From Rhodohalobacter mucosus (GTDB lineage: Bacteria; Bacteroidota; Rhodothermia; Balneolales; Balneolaceae), in contig NZ_QGGB01000006.1 of NCBI RefSeq assembly GCF_003150675.1, positions 186,001-250,000 of the forward strand: DNA of 64,000 bases. Reading direction: 5' to 3'. Shown one piece after another: positions 1-9,134 of the stretch. A model generated the notes under the pieces. It ran no database searches and was not told the DNA's origin. It worked only from the letters and a program-made list of their open reading frames with translations. Position numbers and translations under genes: made by a program. The first letter of the stretch is position 1, and each line of letters opens with the position of its first letter.

Positions 1-1
1 C

Positions 2-1333
2 GTTTCCGCAGGGTTCAGCCGTCCAAACCTGAGATGGTGGGTTACGCAGACCGACAAAAAACAGGACGTGTTCATGAACGCCGTGAGAAAAGGTGTTCAC
101 AAAGGAAGCGGAATCGTATATACCGACACCCGGAAAGACTGCGAACAGAAGGCAGCCCGTCTCTCCTCGGCAGGTATTTCGGCTCGCGCGTATCATGGCG
201 GTATGAAACCTGATGTGCGGGAATCGGTACAGAATGAATGGGTGAGCGGAAGGGTGCCGGTGGTGGTGGCGACCAACGCATTTGGGATGGGTATTGATAA
301 ATCAGACTGCCGTTTTGTTGTTCATTTTACCATACCGTTTTCACCCGAAGCATATTATCAGGAAGCCGGGAGGGCGGGAAGAGATGGAAAGGAAGCTTTT
401 CCGATACTGATCTGGAAAGAGGCAGATGAAACCAGGCTCAAGTCCAGAATTTTGCGCTCCTACCCGCAATATGAAACACTGAAAAAGGTGTACGAGGGAA
501 TTTGTGATGAGCTGGGTCTGGCTACCGGAAGCGAACATACACAAGCCGAACCGGTTGACCTTTCTTCCGTCTGCAAAAGAACGGCACTTTCAAAAAGCGA
601 GGTTAAAAGTTCTGTTGAAGTGCTTCAGCGGCTGGAGATTCTCGAAAAGATCGAATTCCATAAAGCGCGAACCGGCGTTCATTTTCTGGTAGGCAAGGAC
701 TATCTGGAAACGATGATCAGGAAAGAAGAAGGTGCCAAAGCCGAATTCGTGGATATGCTGATAAGGCTCTTCGCACCGCATGCTTTTGGTGGTTTTCACT
801 ACCAGGATACACCCCTGGTACTCGAAAAGCTGAAGATTAACGAGAACAGCCTGATGAAAGGGCTCCACGTACTGCGCGATCACGATCGTATTCTGGATAT
901 TCGTCAGATGGGTGAGCAGCCGCTGTTCAGGGTCACAGAGCCCAGGATGCAGAAACTGCAGGTAGATCACGATGCCGTTTATCACTACAGGGATGTACTG
1001 CTAAAAAAACTGGAATATATGAGCGGATATGCCAAAACGACCAGGTGCCGCGAAGTATATCTCAGAACCTACTTCGGGGAAACGAATGCCAAACCATGCG
1101 GGCATTGCGACAACTGCCAATCCGGGAACCGGAACCTTGGCGGGAAGCAGAATTCTGTAGCCGTAGAGGACATTAAGAAAGTAGAAAATCTACTTAAGGC
1201 CGGCTCCTTAACACCCGATGTGATTCAGGCCGAAACAGGCTGGAACAGGGACAAAGTAAAAGCCGTTGTATCATGGCTGGAAAGAGAACAACGTGTCAAA
1301 CAGTCACAGGACGGAACTATTATCCTGAACTGA
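2..1333 (+). CDS. recQ: ATP-dependent DNA helicase RecQ, C-terminal part (5' end outside window)
   Basis: The reading frame is open from the first bases of the window, so the N-terminal half (Walker A and DEAH-type motifs) lies upstream. The visible 443 residues hold the second helicase lobe, with motif VI QEAGRAGRDG near visible residue 120. The RQC zinc site follows, with one Cys in the RCREVYLRTYFGE segment and three in CGHCDNC near residues 366-372, and then a winged-helix-like tail. RecQ unwinds DNA 3'-5' in recombination and fork repair. No clear HRDC domain is seen at the C terminus. The ATG at 74 and GTG at 68 are internal. nfo follows 46 nt downstream on the same strand, giving a small DNA-repair pair. 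Confidence 0.93.
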   Translation, partial: VSAGFSRPNLRWWVTQTDKKQDVFMNAVRKGVHKGSGIVYTDTRKDCEQKAARLSSAGISARAYHGGMKPDVRESVQNEWVSGRVPVVVATNAFGMGIDKSDCRFVVHFTIPFSPEAYYQEAGRAGRDGKEAFPILIWKEADETRLKSRILRSYPQYETLKKVYEGICDELGLATGSEHTQAEPVDLSSVCKRTALSKSEVKSSVEVLQRLEILEKIEFHKARTGVHFLVGKDYLETMIRKEEGAKAEFVDMLIRLFAPHAFGGFHYQDTPLVLEKLKINENSLMKGLHVLRDHDRILDIRQMGEQPLFRVTEPRMQKLQVDHDAVYHYRDVLLKKLEYMSGYAKTTRCREVYLRTYFGETNAKPCGHCDNCQSGNRNLGGKQNSVAVEDIKKVENLLKAGSLTPDVIQAETGWNRDKVKAVVSWLEREQRVKQSQDGTIILN

Positions 1334-1379
1334 CGATAAGTTATAATGAAAACAGATTTACACGAAGAACCCCGTTAAT

Positions 1380-2222
1380 ATGAAATACATTGGAGCACAC
1401 GTCAGCGCTGCTGGCGGAGTACAAAACGCACCGGTACGTGCACATGAGATAGGCGCCACCGGTTTCGCCCTGTTCACCAAGAACCAGCGCCAGTGGAAAG
1501 CGAAGCCTTTGACGGATGAAAACATCACCGGCTTCAAAGAGAATTGCGAAAAGTTCGGCTACACGGCGAATATGATTATACCGCATGACAGCTATCTGAT
1601 CAATCTGGGCCATCCTGAAAAGGCCGCTCTGCAGAAATCACGCGATGCTTTTTTGGATGAGATGCAGCGCTGTGAACAACTTGGGATCACACTCCTCAAT
1701 TTTCACCCCGGAAGCCACCTGAACAAGATTGGTGAGGAGGATTGTCTGAAAGTTATTTCTGATTCCATCAACCTGGCTCTGGAACAAACTTCAGGTGTTA
1801 AGGCAGTGATTGAGAATACAGCCGGACAGGGAACCAACATGGGGTTCCGGTTCGAACAACTGGCGGCAATTATGGACGGTGTGAAAGACAAAAGCCGTGT
1901 GGGTGTATGTATAGATACGGCTCATGCTTTTGCGGCCGGGTACGACATTTCCACAGATGAGGGTTTTGACGAAACCTTTCAGGCATTTGATGACATTATT
2001 GGTTTTGACAAACTCCTGGCTATGCATCTCAATGACTCAAAGAAAGAGCTTGGAACAAAAGTGGACCGCCATGAGAGCCTGGGCGACGGTTACATTGGCT
2101 GGCTGCCTTTCAAAAGAATAATGCAGGACGACCGTTTCAATGGTATTCCCTTTATCCTGGAAACACCCAATATGGATAGATGGGCCGATGAAATCGCAAA
2201 GCTGAAAGAATTCGCGGAGTAG
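1380..2222 (+). CDS. nfo: Endonuclease IV (AP endonuclease family 2)
   Basis: This 280-residue protein matches the usual length of endonuclease IV, which cuts the DNA backbone 5' of abasic sites during base-excision repair. Three family signatures with metal ligands are visible: NFHPGSH near residue 107, CIDTAHAF near 177, and [10 protein letters not shown] followed by DRHESLGDG near 217. The start [13 protein letters not shown] is the standard N terminus of the family. It lies just downstream of recQ on the same strand and is probably co-transcribed with it. Confidence 0.96.
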   Translation: MKYIGAHVSAAGGVQNAPVRAHEIGATGFALFTKNQRQWKAKPLTDENITGFKENCEKFGYTANMIIPHDSYLINLGHPEKAALQKSRDAFLDEMQRCEQLGITLLNFHPGSHLNKIGEEDCLKVISDSINLALEQTSGVKAVIENTAGQGTNMGFRFEQLAAIMDGVKDKSRVGVCIDTAHAFAAGYDISTDEGFDETFQAFDDIIGFDKLLAMHLNDSKKELGTKVDRHESLGDGYIGWLPFKRIMQDDRFNGIPFILETPNMDRWADEIAKLKEFAE

Positions 2223-2263
2223 GATGTAATTCAGGGCAATGAATCTACTCTGTCGAAGCTGAA

Positions 2264-3106
2264 TCAAGCCTTTTTCCGGTTACCCGGAAAGAGTAGGAGG
2301 GGTGCCGCCGTTGTCTGTGCGAGAGTCCGGGCGGAAGACTTGGACACGAGCCATTCCAGAAAACTTTGTCTGTATCGTGTGGTGACAATTACGGTCTGTT
2401 TATCGTTGCCGATAACGTGTAAAATGCCGTCGATAAACGATGAATCCTTGAAATACTCAATTTCAAACTCCGGATTCCTGAATGCATCCCGTAGTTTTTG
2501 TGCAAACTCCCGTTCAATACTAAGGTCACGTTCCTCTTCTTCCATAATGTGAACTACTCTGAGCACAGCCCCCAGATCCCTTGCAAGTTTTCGTGCCTGT
2601 TTCGCGGGTTTCAGATCCCGCTCACGAAAATCGGTGGCAAAGAGCAGCTGCCTGGGTTCGCGGTAGCTGCTGTGCTTCGATATGGCAAACACGGGAATAG
2701 GGCTTTCAAGCAGCAGTTTATTGGTTATGCTTCCATAAAGGGTTTTTTTAAGATCCTGATCACCCCCAAGGCCAACGCAGATCAGGCCGAATTTCCCCTC
2801 TTTCACCGATTTCAGAATCTCAATGCCCACATTTCCAACTTTTACGGTTCCTTTCATCTTGATAAATCGAAAATCGTCAACTGAGTGGAGATCGTTAATC
2901 AGCTTCTCAAGCCGGGCTGCATTTTCTCCTTTCTGATGTTCAATCGTCTCTTCCATTCGCGAAGGGAAATCGTAGGGAGGCTCAACCACATTCATAAACA
3001 GAATATCGGTTCCGGTGCAGAGAGCGATTTCGCACGCATAGCGAATGGCAGACTCAGACTTTCGTGAAAAATCGGTTGGGACCAGTATGGTTGAATAAAT
3101 CGACAT
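2264..3106 (-). CDS. Tandem-domain universal stress protein (UspA family)
   Basis: The 280 residues form two UspA domains in tandem. The first begins STILVPTDFSRKSESA and carries an exact ATP-binding G2xG9xG(S/T) motif, GLGGDQDLKKTLYGS. The second domain, from about residue 150 (QLLFATDFRERDLKPA), ends in AQTTAAPLLLFPG and lacks a clear copy of that motif. Such proteins are cytoplasmic and typically rise in stress or growth arrest, but the substrate or partner cannot be read from sequence. It converges with nfo and diverges from polA. Confidence 0.88.
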   Translation of the reverse strand: MSIYSTILVPTDFSRKSESAIRYACEIALCTGTDILFMNVVEPPYDFPSRMEETIEHQKGENAARLEKLINDLHSVDDFRFIKMKGTVKVGNVGIEILKSVKEGKFGLICVGLGGDQDLKKTLYGSITNKLLLESPIPVFAISKHSSYREPRQLLFATDFRERDLKPAKQARKLARDLGAVLRVVHIMEEEERDLSIEREFAQKLRDAFRNPEFEIEYFKDSSFIDGILHVIGNDKQTVIVTTRYRQSFLEWLVSKSSARTLAQTTAAPLLLFPGNRKKA

Positions 3107-3595
3107 TGCGGAATATAGCCAAAGGAAATGATATCAATCTAAATTCTGTGTTAAGACACAGATCCTCTATCTTTAGGGCCCGGTTACAACCGGTATTCAC
3201 GCACATGGCGGATACGCCCGGATAAAGGTTATGATAGGGTAACGATGCGGTAAAAATAACTATTATACGGAGTAAAAAGTAATCTGCGTATACGAATCTG
3301 CCATTGTCACGGTTCTTCCAAAACATCCGGTTCATTATATGAACGGGTTTTTTTAAAAGAGCTGCTCCATGTTCCCCGGGGATTGACTGGGCGAGGGGGG
3401 CCCTTTCTGTTCATTTGCGTAATCCGAAATGAAGTAAATCGCAATCGTATCCGTATGAAGTTAGGAGATGTTTCTTGAGCAGTTTGTTAATACTCAAGCA
3501 CAGGCTGCCGCATCTCCGGGAATTGATTTTAATCAGTTCTGAAGTTTTTTGATAAATTGAATTATAAAACCGGTTAAAAAAATTGATTGTATACT
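3107..3595. other. Divergent intergenic region between the usp gene and polA
   Basis: This 489-bp spacer must hold the promoters of both the stress-protein gene and polA. No convincing TTG/TAnnTTTG promoter pair, RNA gene, repeat or conserved ORF was found in it. Short T-runs occur near 3349-3356, without a clear hairpin. Confidence 0.4.
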
Positions 3596-6361
3596 ATGGC
3601 GAAAAAGAAGCTCTACCTGCTTGACGGCATGGCCCTTGCATACAGGGCACATTTTGCATTTATCAACAGCAGGCTTAAAAACTCTGAAGGAATTGCAACC
3701 GGTCCTATACTCGGTTTTGCCAACACTTTGGCAAAACTGCTGGATGAAGAAAATCCCACGCATATCGCAGTTGCATGGGATACACATGCTCCCACGTTTC
3801 GTCATGAGCTGGACGAGTCGTATAAGGCAAACCGGCCGCCCCAGCCGGAAGATCTTCGTACGGGAATTCCGTTGATTAAGGAGATGATCGAAAAATTCGG
3901 GATCACGAATCTTGAACAGGACGGATACGAAGCGGATGACATCATCGGTACCATTGCCTTCAATGCACAGGCTGAACATGTGGAGGTGTTCCTGGTAACC
4001 CCCGACAAGGATTTTATGCAGCTTGTGGATGACCACATTACCATGGTGAAGCCCGACAACAAGAACGGGGGTTTTATAATTATTGATAAAGATGGCGTTG
4101 AGGATTATTTCGGTGTCGGCCCCGAAAAAGTGATTGATGTTCTGGCTATCATCGGTGATACATCCGACAATATTCCGGGTGTACCGGGAATTGGCAAAAA
4201 GGGTGCTCCCAAACTGATTAACCAGTACGGGTCGCTCGAAAAAGCGATTGAGGAAGCACCAAATATGTCGTCGAAACGGCATAGGGTGGGACTTACGGAA
4301 AACAGCGACCAGGCACTACATGCAAAGAGAATGGTGACAATCAAGACGGATGTGCCTGACGTGCAGGACTGGGAAGAACTTGATTGGAAAGGCCCCGACA
4401 AAAAAGAACTGGGCCTCTTTTTCAAGAGGATGGAGTTTCGCACTCTAACACGAAAGTATCTGGGTGAGGAGCCCGGCGGCCAGGGTCAGCTATTCGGGGC
4501 TTCAGACAATAACGGTGAAGAAACCAATGGTGGCAGTGAAAGCCCGTATGATACATTGAATGCCGATGCCGTAAGCTATCGCGCGGCGGTGAGTGCGGAA
4601 GAGATCCGTGATGTTGCAAAACAGCTGGCCAATGCCGGTGAATTATGTTTTGATACGGAAACCGACAGCCCCGATGCCATGACGGCAACACTGGCGGGTA
4701 TATCTCTCAGCGCAAAAGCTGAGTCGGCCTGGTACATTCCGGTTAATGTGGACGGAGCCCTTACCCAGCAAGAGGTGGCCGAAATATTGAACCCTCTTTT
4801 TGCCAATCCTGACTCACTGAAAATTGCGCACAACTACAAGTTTGACTACATCGTACTCAAAAATGCAGGGTTTAACCCGAAAGGGCGTGTATTTGACACC
4901 ATGGTAGCCGCATATCTGCTGGATGCCTCACAGCGTCTCAAAATGGACACGCTTTCGGTTAAGTATCTGGGATATGAACCGGTTCCTATTGAGAAACTGA
5001 TCGGTAGCAAGGGGAAAAGCCAGAAGTCAATGGCCGATCTGCCGCATGAAGAGATCGTGGATTATGCCTGTGAGGATGCCGATGTAACGTTGCGGCTCTA
5101 CGAGGTATTGAAGGAAAAACTGGAAGAAGATGAACTTACAGACATTGCCGAAAAACTGGAATTTCCTCTGATCGTAGTGCTGGCTGAAATGGAGAGGGCA
5201 GGAATCAGGGTGGACGAAGAGATGCTCAAATCTTTTTCTGAGGAGCTGACGGCAGATCTTAAAGAAGTTGAATCGACTATCTATGAAAAAACAGAAGAGG
5301 AGTTTAACATCAACTCACCTCAGCAACTGGGCAAGATTCTATTCGAGAAGCTCGGATTGCCTGCCGGCAAAAAAACCAAAACGGGACAGTTCTCAACATC
5401 CGAAAGTGTTCTGTCTGAGCTTGCAGCCGAATATGAGGTACCATCCCTGATACTGGACTATCGAAGCCTGAGCAAGCTGCGGTCCACCTATGTGGATGCA
5501 CTGCCGAAACTGATTAATGAAGAAACCGGCAGGATACACACCGATTTTAACCAGACTGTGGCTGCAACGGGCAGGCTCTCTTCATCCAATCCAAACCTGC
5601 AGAATATTCCGATCCGAACCGCACGTGGTCGTGAAATCAGAAAAGCGTTTGTACCGGAAGAGGGCTTCAGAATACTGGCAGCGGATTATTCGCAGGTGGA
5701 GCTGCGCGTTATTGCTTCCATCAGCGGTGACGAGAATATGATTGCAGCGTTCAAAAACGGTGAGGATATTCATTCACGAACCGCAAAAGAAATTTTTGAC
5801 CTCGATGACCTCGAAGAAGTTACACCAAATCACCGGCGCAAAGCCAAAGAAGTAAACTTTGGCATACCCTACGGGGTCAGCGCCTATGGCCTTGCATCCA
5901 GACTGGGTATCAGCAACGGGGAGGGAAAGGAGATGATCGAACAGTATTTTGAACGCTTCCCCGGCATCAGGAAGTATATTGACGAGACCGTCGAATTTGC
6001 TAAAGAGAACGGTTATGTGACAACCTTAATGGGCCGAAGACGCTATATTCCTGACATTCACTCAAGAAACTGGAATGTAAGGGGATTTGCGGAGCGAACT
6101 GCAATCAATATGCCCATACAGGGTACGGCCGCTGATATCATCAAGCTGGCTATGATCGATATTCATCGTTATCTCAAAGAGAACGACGCTGCATCCAGAA
6201 TGCTGCTGCAGGTGCATGATGAGCTGGTGTTTGAAATTGCGGATGAAGAATCGGAGAGCGTCACTGCAAAAATCAAAGAGCTCATGGAAAACGCCTATGA
6301 ACTTGATGTACCCCTTGAGGTAGAAATGGGCCTCGCCGACAATTGGCTCGACGCACACTGA
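3596..6361 (+). CDS. polA: DNA polymerase I with 5' nuclease and proofreading domains
   Basis: This is a 921-residue, three-domain Pol I that fills gaps and removes RNA primers. The 5' nuclease domain (about 1-290) has YEADDIIGT, VTPDKDFMQLV and GDTSDNIPGVPGIG. The 3'-5' exonuclease domain (about 335-510) keeps its catalytic residues: FDTETDS with Asp353 and Glu355, then NYKFDY and YACEDAD, so proofreading is probably active. The polymerase domain has motif A ADYSQVELR (Asp697), motif B RRKAKEVNFGIPYG and motif C QVHDELVF (Asp875). The ATG at 3596 is chosen because MAKKKLYLLDGMALAYRAHF is the family N terminus; an in-frame TTG lies three codons upstream. No Shine-Dalgarno is evident. Confidence 0.97.
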   Translation: MAKKKLYLLDGMALAYRAHFAFINSRLKNSEGIATGPILGFANTLAKLLDEENPTHIAVAWDTHAPTFRHELDESYKANRPPQPEDLRTGIPLIKEMIEKFGITNLEQDGYEADDIIGTIAFNAQAEHVEVFLVTPDKDFMQLVDDHITMVKPDNKNGGFIIIDKDGVEDYFGVGPEKVIDVLAIIGDTSDNIPGVPGIGKKGAPKLINQYGSLEKAIEEAPNMSSKRHRVGLTENSDQALHAKRMVTIKTDVPDVQDWEELDWKGPDKKELGLFFKRMEFRTLTRKYLGEEPGGQGQLFGASDNNGEETNGGSESPYDTLNADAVSYRAAVSAEEIRDVAKQLANAGELCFDTETDSPDAMTATLAGISLSAKAESAWYIPVNVDGALTQQEVAEILNPLFANPDSLKIAHNYKFDYIVLKNAGFNPKGRVFDTMVAAYLLDASQRLKMDTLSVKYLGYEPVPIEKLIGSKGKSQKSMADLPHEEIVDYACEDADVTLRLYEVLKEKLEEDELTDIAEKLEFPLIVVLAEMERAGIRVDEEMLKSFSEELTADLKEVESTIYEKTEEEFNINSPQQLGKILFEKLGLPAGKKTKTGQFSTSESVLSELAAEYEVPSLILDYRSLSKLRSTYVDALPKLINEETGRIHTDFNQTVAATGRLSSSNPNLQNIPIRTARGREIRKAFVPEEGFRILAADYSQVELRVIASISGDENMIAAFKNGEDIHSRTAKEIFDLDDLEEVTPNHRRKAKEVNFGIPYGVSAYGLASRLGISNGEGKEMIEQYFERFPGIRKYIDETVEFAKENGYVTTLMGRRRYIPDIHSRNWNVRGFAERTAINMPIQGTAADIIKLAMIDIHRYLKENDAASRMLLQVHDELVFEIADEESESVTAKIKELMENAYELDVPLEVEMGLADNWLDAH

Positions 6362-6491
6362 TCATATGTGCAGAACCGGCTCCGGTGAGCTGTGCAGCAA
6401 TGCACCGGATAGCCGGCAATTTTACATCATTTGCCATGCCGTTTCTATGGCCTATGATTAAGTTTCTGTGCTTTTCAACTCTTTATCCGTA

Positions 6492-6499
6492 TACATTTG
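6492..6499 (+). promoter_or_regulatory. Possible -7 box upstream of the first sRNA-like element
   Basis: TACATTTG matches the Bacteroidota -7 consensus TAnnTTTG. It lies about 100 nt before the first conserved hairpin of the repeated RNA-like element. No good TTG is found at the expected -33 spacing, so this is a weak call. Confidence 0.25.
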
Positions 6500-6594
6500 C
6501 AGGCGCCTTACACACATAGGTTGCCCGCGGCCCGTACGTGTTTGCATGGGTCGGGCAATCCGTTATTCCCTCCCTCTTTTCAGCAAAAAAAGAT

Positions 6595-6739
6595 CCGCAT
6601 ACTCATGCGGTGTGAAGTTTGAGTGTGTGCTGTAGATTTACAGAAGCAATCAACGCCTAACGGCGTGTGAGAACTGAGAACACACAGAAAAGTTAGAGAC
6701 ATTACAGCCCGCAGGTTTGACCGCCTGCGGGCTTTTTTT
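6595..6739 (+). ncRNA. Putative structured RNA, copy 1 of 3, with intrinsic terminator
   Basis: The element of about 145 nt has three parts. First is a hairpin CCGCAT-ACTC-ATGCGG (6595-6610). A conserved stem-loop follows, GTGTG and CACAC closing around AGAACTGA (from 6665). A TAGAGAC-like linker leads to a strong terminator: a 10-bp stem 6706-6715/6724-6733, loop TTTGACCG, then a T-run to 6739. The same architecture and spacing recur at 6780-6921, and the 3' part recurs at 7195-7265. No coding frame is conserved between copies, which favours RNA. It could be a small RNA or a leader attenuator. I do not recognise the family. Confidence 0.42.
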
Positions 6740-6779
6740 ATTTATGCTCCTTAAACATTAGAAAAATTAAATAGTTAAA

Positions 6780-6921
6780 CCGCATGATTATGCGGTGAAT
6801 AGCAGAATGGATGAGCGTAATATACCACCAGAGCAACCAAGCTGCTTGAGCGTGTGAGAACTGAAAGCACACAATGATCAGATAGAGACGTTACAGCCTG
6901 TCGGTTTGATCGCCGGCAGGT
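6780..6921 (+). ncRNA. Putative structured RNA, copy 2 of 3, terminator T-run lost
   Basis: The layout matches the copy at 6595. Hairpin CCGCAT-GATT-ATGCGG (6780-6795) keeps the stem while its loop changes. After nearly the same spacing (72 against 70 nt) comes GTGTGAGAACTGAAAGCACAC with the invariant AGAACTGA loop, then TAGAGAC and the final stem-loop 6896-6920 with loop TTTGATCG. This final stem contains a G-T wobble and is followed by TGATTA instead of a T-run, so it may no longer terminate. Confidence 0.38.
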
Positions 6922-6959
6922 GATTATTCACTAAATGATTAATTAAATGCATCAATATT

Positions 6960-7151
6960 ATGTGGAACTACACTAAAACAGGGAATGACAGCTTTCCACC
7001 TTCGGAATGGGTTGAAAAGCTGGCCGATCTGCTTGGCCTGTCCCATCCGCATGATGATGAAACAAACCGTTTACGGCGGGAAGGCAGTTTAATTCCGGTA
7101 AGATTTTTACATGACGGCAAACACCCCAACAATCCCAATAACTCAGTATGA
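6960..7151 (+). CDS. Hypothetical 63-residue protein
   Basis: A short open frame between copies 2 and 3 of the RNA-like element encodes a hydrophilic 63-residue peptide, with PPSEWVEKLADLLGLSHPHD near its N terminus and no signal peptide or membrane segment. Composition and third-base pattern look moderately protein-like. No family is recognised. It may be a real small protein controlled by the element just upstream, or chance. Confidence 0.25.
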   Translation: MWNYTKTGNDSFPPSEWVEKLADLLGLSHPHDDETNRLRREGSLIPVRFLHDGKHPNNPNNSV

Positions 7152-7194
7152 GAGTGAAACGAACACACTCAGAAAGCAGAGATGCACATACTTG

Positions 7195-7265
7195 AGACGT
7201 GAGAACTGAGACATACGATTAGAGATAAATTACACCCGCCGGTTTGAAAGCCGGCGGGTTTTTTT
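7195..7265 (+). ncRNA. Putative structured RNA, copy 3 of 3 (3' part), with intrinsic terminator
   Basis: The 3' half matches the other two copies: CGTGAGAACTGAGACATACG with the shared AGAACTGA, an AGAGAT-type linker, then a terminator with a 9-bp stem 7234-7242/7251-7259, loop TTTGAAAG and seven Ts. The 5' hairpin CCGCAT...ATGCGG of the other copies is not present at the expected place. An ATG at 7266 follows the T-run directly and opens a 62-codon frame to 7454. That frame could be a regulated small ORF, but its coding potential is doubtful. Confidence 0.38.
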
Positions 7266-7667
7266 ATGAAATCATTTCAGCTATCCGGAAAATGGCCCAG
7301 ACAATTATTTGATATTGTTCATATAGAGGGTTTTCAATTTTGGGCCACTATTAATCCGCCCGCAAACGGTGATGGATTATGTCCGAATTATTGCATCCTG
7401 TATTCTCAAGGCCGGAAGCTCAAAGACACGGAGGGATCTTCAAACCGTTTTTGAAAGAATTTTTTTACGCAGATCAGTTAAACAAACTCACCCTTACAAC
7501 GGATCACTCTTCTATTTAGACAATCCACAGCCCATGAACAACTGACCACTGACCCATCTAAAACCCAAGCACTTTAGAATTTTAAAAAACTTCCCGTTTC
7601 ACAACTTCCCCTAAAATCCCGATATTCACGCCTGCCCGGAAACAGTAATTTGAGTATTGGAGATACA

Positions 7668-9035
7668 GTGAAAGAAAAGATTCGTATTGCATCAGGACAG
7701 GGATTCTGGGGTGACCTTCCGGATGCTCCCGTTAAGCAGGTGAAACAGGGCCCGGTCGACTACCTGGTAATGGACTATCTTGCCGAGGTTACCATGTCGA
7801 TCATGCAGAAGCAGCGAATGCGCAATGAACAATACGGCTATGCACGCGATTTTGTAGATGTAGTCGGGGCTGTTATGGATGATGTTCAAAACAAGGGTGT
7901 GCGTGTGATCTCCAATGCAGGCGGCGTCAACCCAACCGCATGCAAGGACGCAATCCTGGAAATTGCACGCCGGAAAGGGGCAGCCGGTTTAAAAATTGCG
8001 GTAGTGGATGGCGATGACATACTGCCGGGCATCGATCAGCTGATCGATGGCGGGCATCTTCTGAAGAATATGGAAACAGGGGAACCCATCACTACGGTAA
8101 AGGACGATCTGCTGAGTGCTAACGTCTATTTTGGCAGCCGCCCTATCGTGGAAGCCCTGGAGCAAGGTGCAGATATTGTGATCACAGGAAGAGTCACCGA
8201 CACGGGGCTCACGCTGGCTCCCATGATTCACGAATTCGGGTGGTCGTTCGATGATTACGATCTGATGGCCACGGGAACCATCGCGGGTCACATTATTGAG
8301 TGCGGCGGACAGGTTTCAGGCGGCAATTTTACCGATTGGGAAACGGTGGATGACCTGGTAAACATCGGTTTTCCGATTATTGAAGCCTATCCGGATGGAT
8401 CCTTTTATGTAACCAAGCACGAGGGAACCGGGGGACTGGTCTCCGAAATGACGGTGAAGGAACAGCTTCTCTATGAAATAGGTAATCCCGCGGAGTATAT
8501 CACTCCCGACTGTATAGCCGACTTTACCTCTCTGACTGTTGAACAGCAGGGCGAAAACCGTGTGAAAGTTTCGGGTATAAAGGGCAGGCCGGAAACGGAT
8601 ACCTACAAAATCTCCGCAAGCTACATTGACGGTTATAAACTTACATCCTCCCTGGTATACAGCTGGCCGGATGCTGTGAAAAAAGCCCGATTTGCCGGTG
8701 AATTGCTGCTGAAGCGTGCTGAGAATCTGGGCATTGATTTCAGGGACACCAATATTGAGCTCGTAGGGCTCAATGCCTGCAATGAAGATGAATCTGTTTT
8801 CGAGAATGACCTGAGCGACCTGAATGAAGTGGAGATGAGAGTTTCCGTATATGGCGACTCACGTGAAGAGCTGAATCGTTTCGGCAAAGAGGTCGCTCCA
8901 CTGATCCTGACGGGGCCAAGCGGGGTTACGGGTTTTGCGGGCGGCCGGCCTAAAGCAAGTGAAGTTGTTGCATATTGGCCTGCTCTGCTGAAGAAGGATG
9001 CGGCAAAGCCAAATGTGACGCTCTACACGCTGTAA
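7668..9035 (+). CDS. AtuA-like protein (DUF1446, acyclic terpene utilisation family)
   Basis: This 455-residue protein belongs to the DUF1446/AtuA family, related to a protein of acyclic terpene degradation in Pseudomonas. The reaction is not known for most members. Visible family features are the N terminus KEKIRIASGQGFWGD, VISNAGGVNPTACK, GRVTDTGLTLAP and TGPSGVTGFAGGRP near the C terminus. I prefer the GTG at 7668, with GGAGA four bases upstream, over the in-frame TTG at 7650, because homologues begin at KEKIRI. It stands alone after the RNA-like repeats and 99 nt before a flavin oxidoreductase. No other terpene or acyl-CoA genes are nearby, so the pathway is open. Confidence 0.82.
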   Translation: MKEKIRIASGQGFWGDLPDAPVKQVKQGPVDYLVMDYLAEVTMSIMQKQRMRNEQYGYARDFVDVVGAVMDDVQNKGVRVISNAGGVNPTACKDAILEIARRKGAAGLKIAVVDGDDILPGIDQLIDGGHLLKNMETGEPITTVKDDLLSANVYFGSRPIVEALEQGADIVITGRVTDTGLTLAPMIHEFGWSFDDYDLMATGTIAGHIIECGGQVSGGNFTDWETVDDLVNIGFPIIEAYPDGSFYVTKHEGTGGLVSEMTVKEQLLYEIGNPAEYITPDCIADFTSLTVEQQGENRVKVSGIKGRPETDTYKISASYIDGYKLTSSLVYSWPDAVKKARFAGELLLKRAENLGIDFRDTNIELVGLNACNEDESVFENDLSDLNEVEMRVSVYGDSREELNRFGKEVAPLILTGPSGVTGFAGGRPKASEVVAYWPALLKKDAAKPNVTLYTL

Positions 9036-9134
9036 AAAATCATTTTCTTTAGGGAACAGGAGCGAAATGTTCTTTACATTTAACAGATCTGACTCATCTG
9101 AATAAGACAATCTGAACAATAGAATAAGTTATCT

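Noticed and set aside
7266..7454. 62-codon frame just after the third RNA-like terminator
   Set aside because: Its position is suggestive, but the third-base pattern is weak and no homologue or motif is recognised. It is mentioned with the RNA element only.
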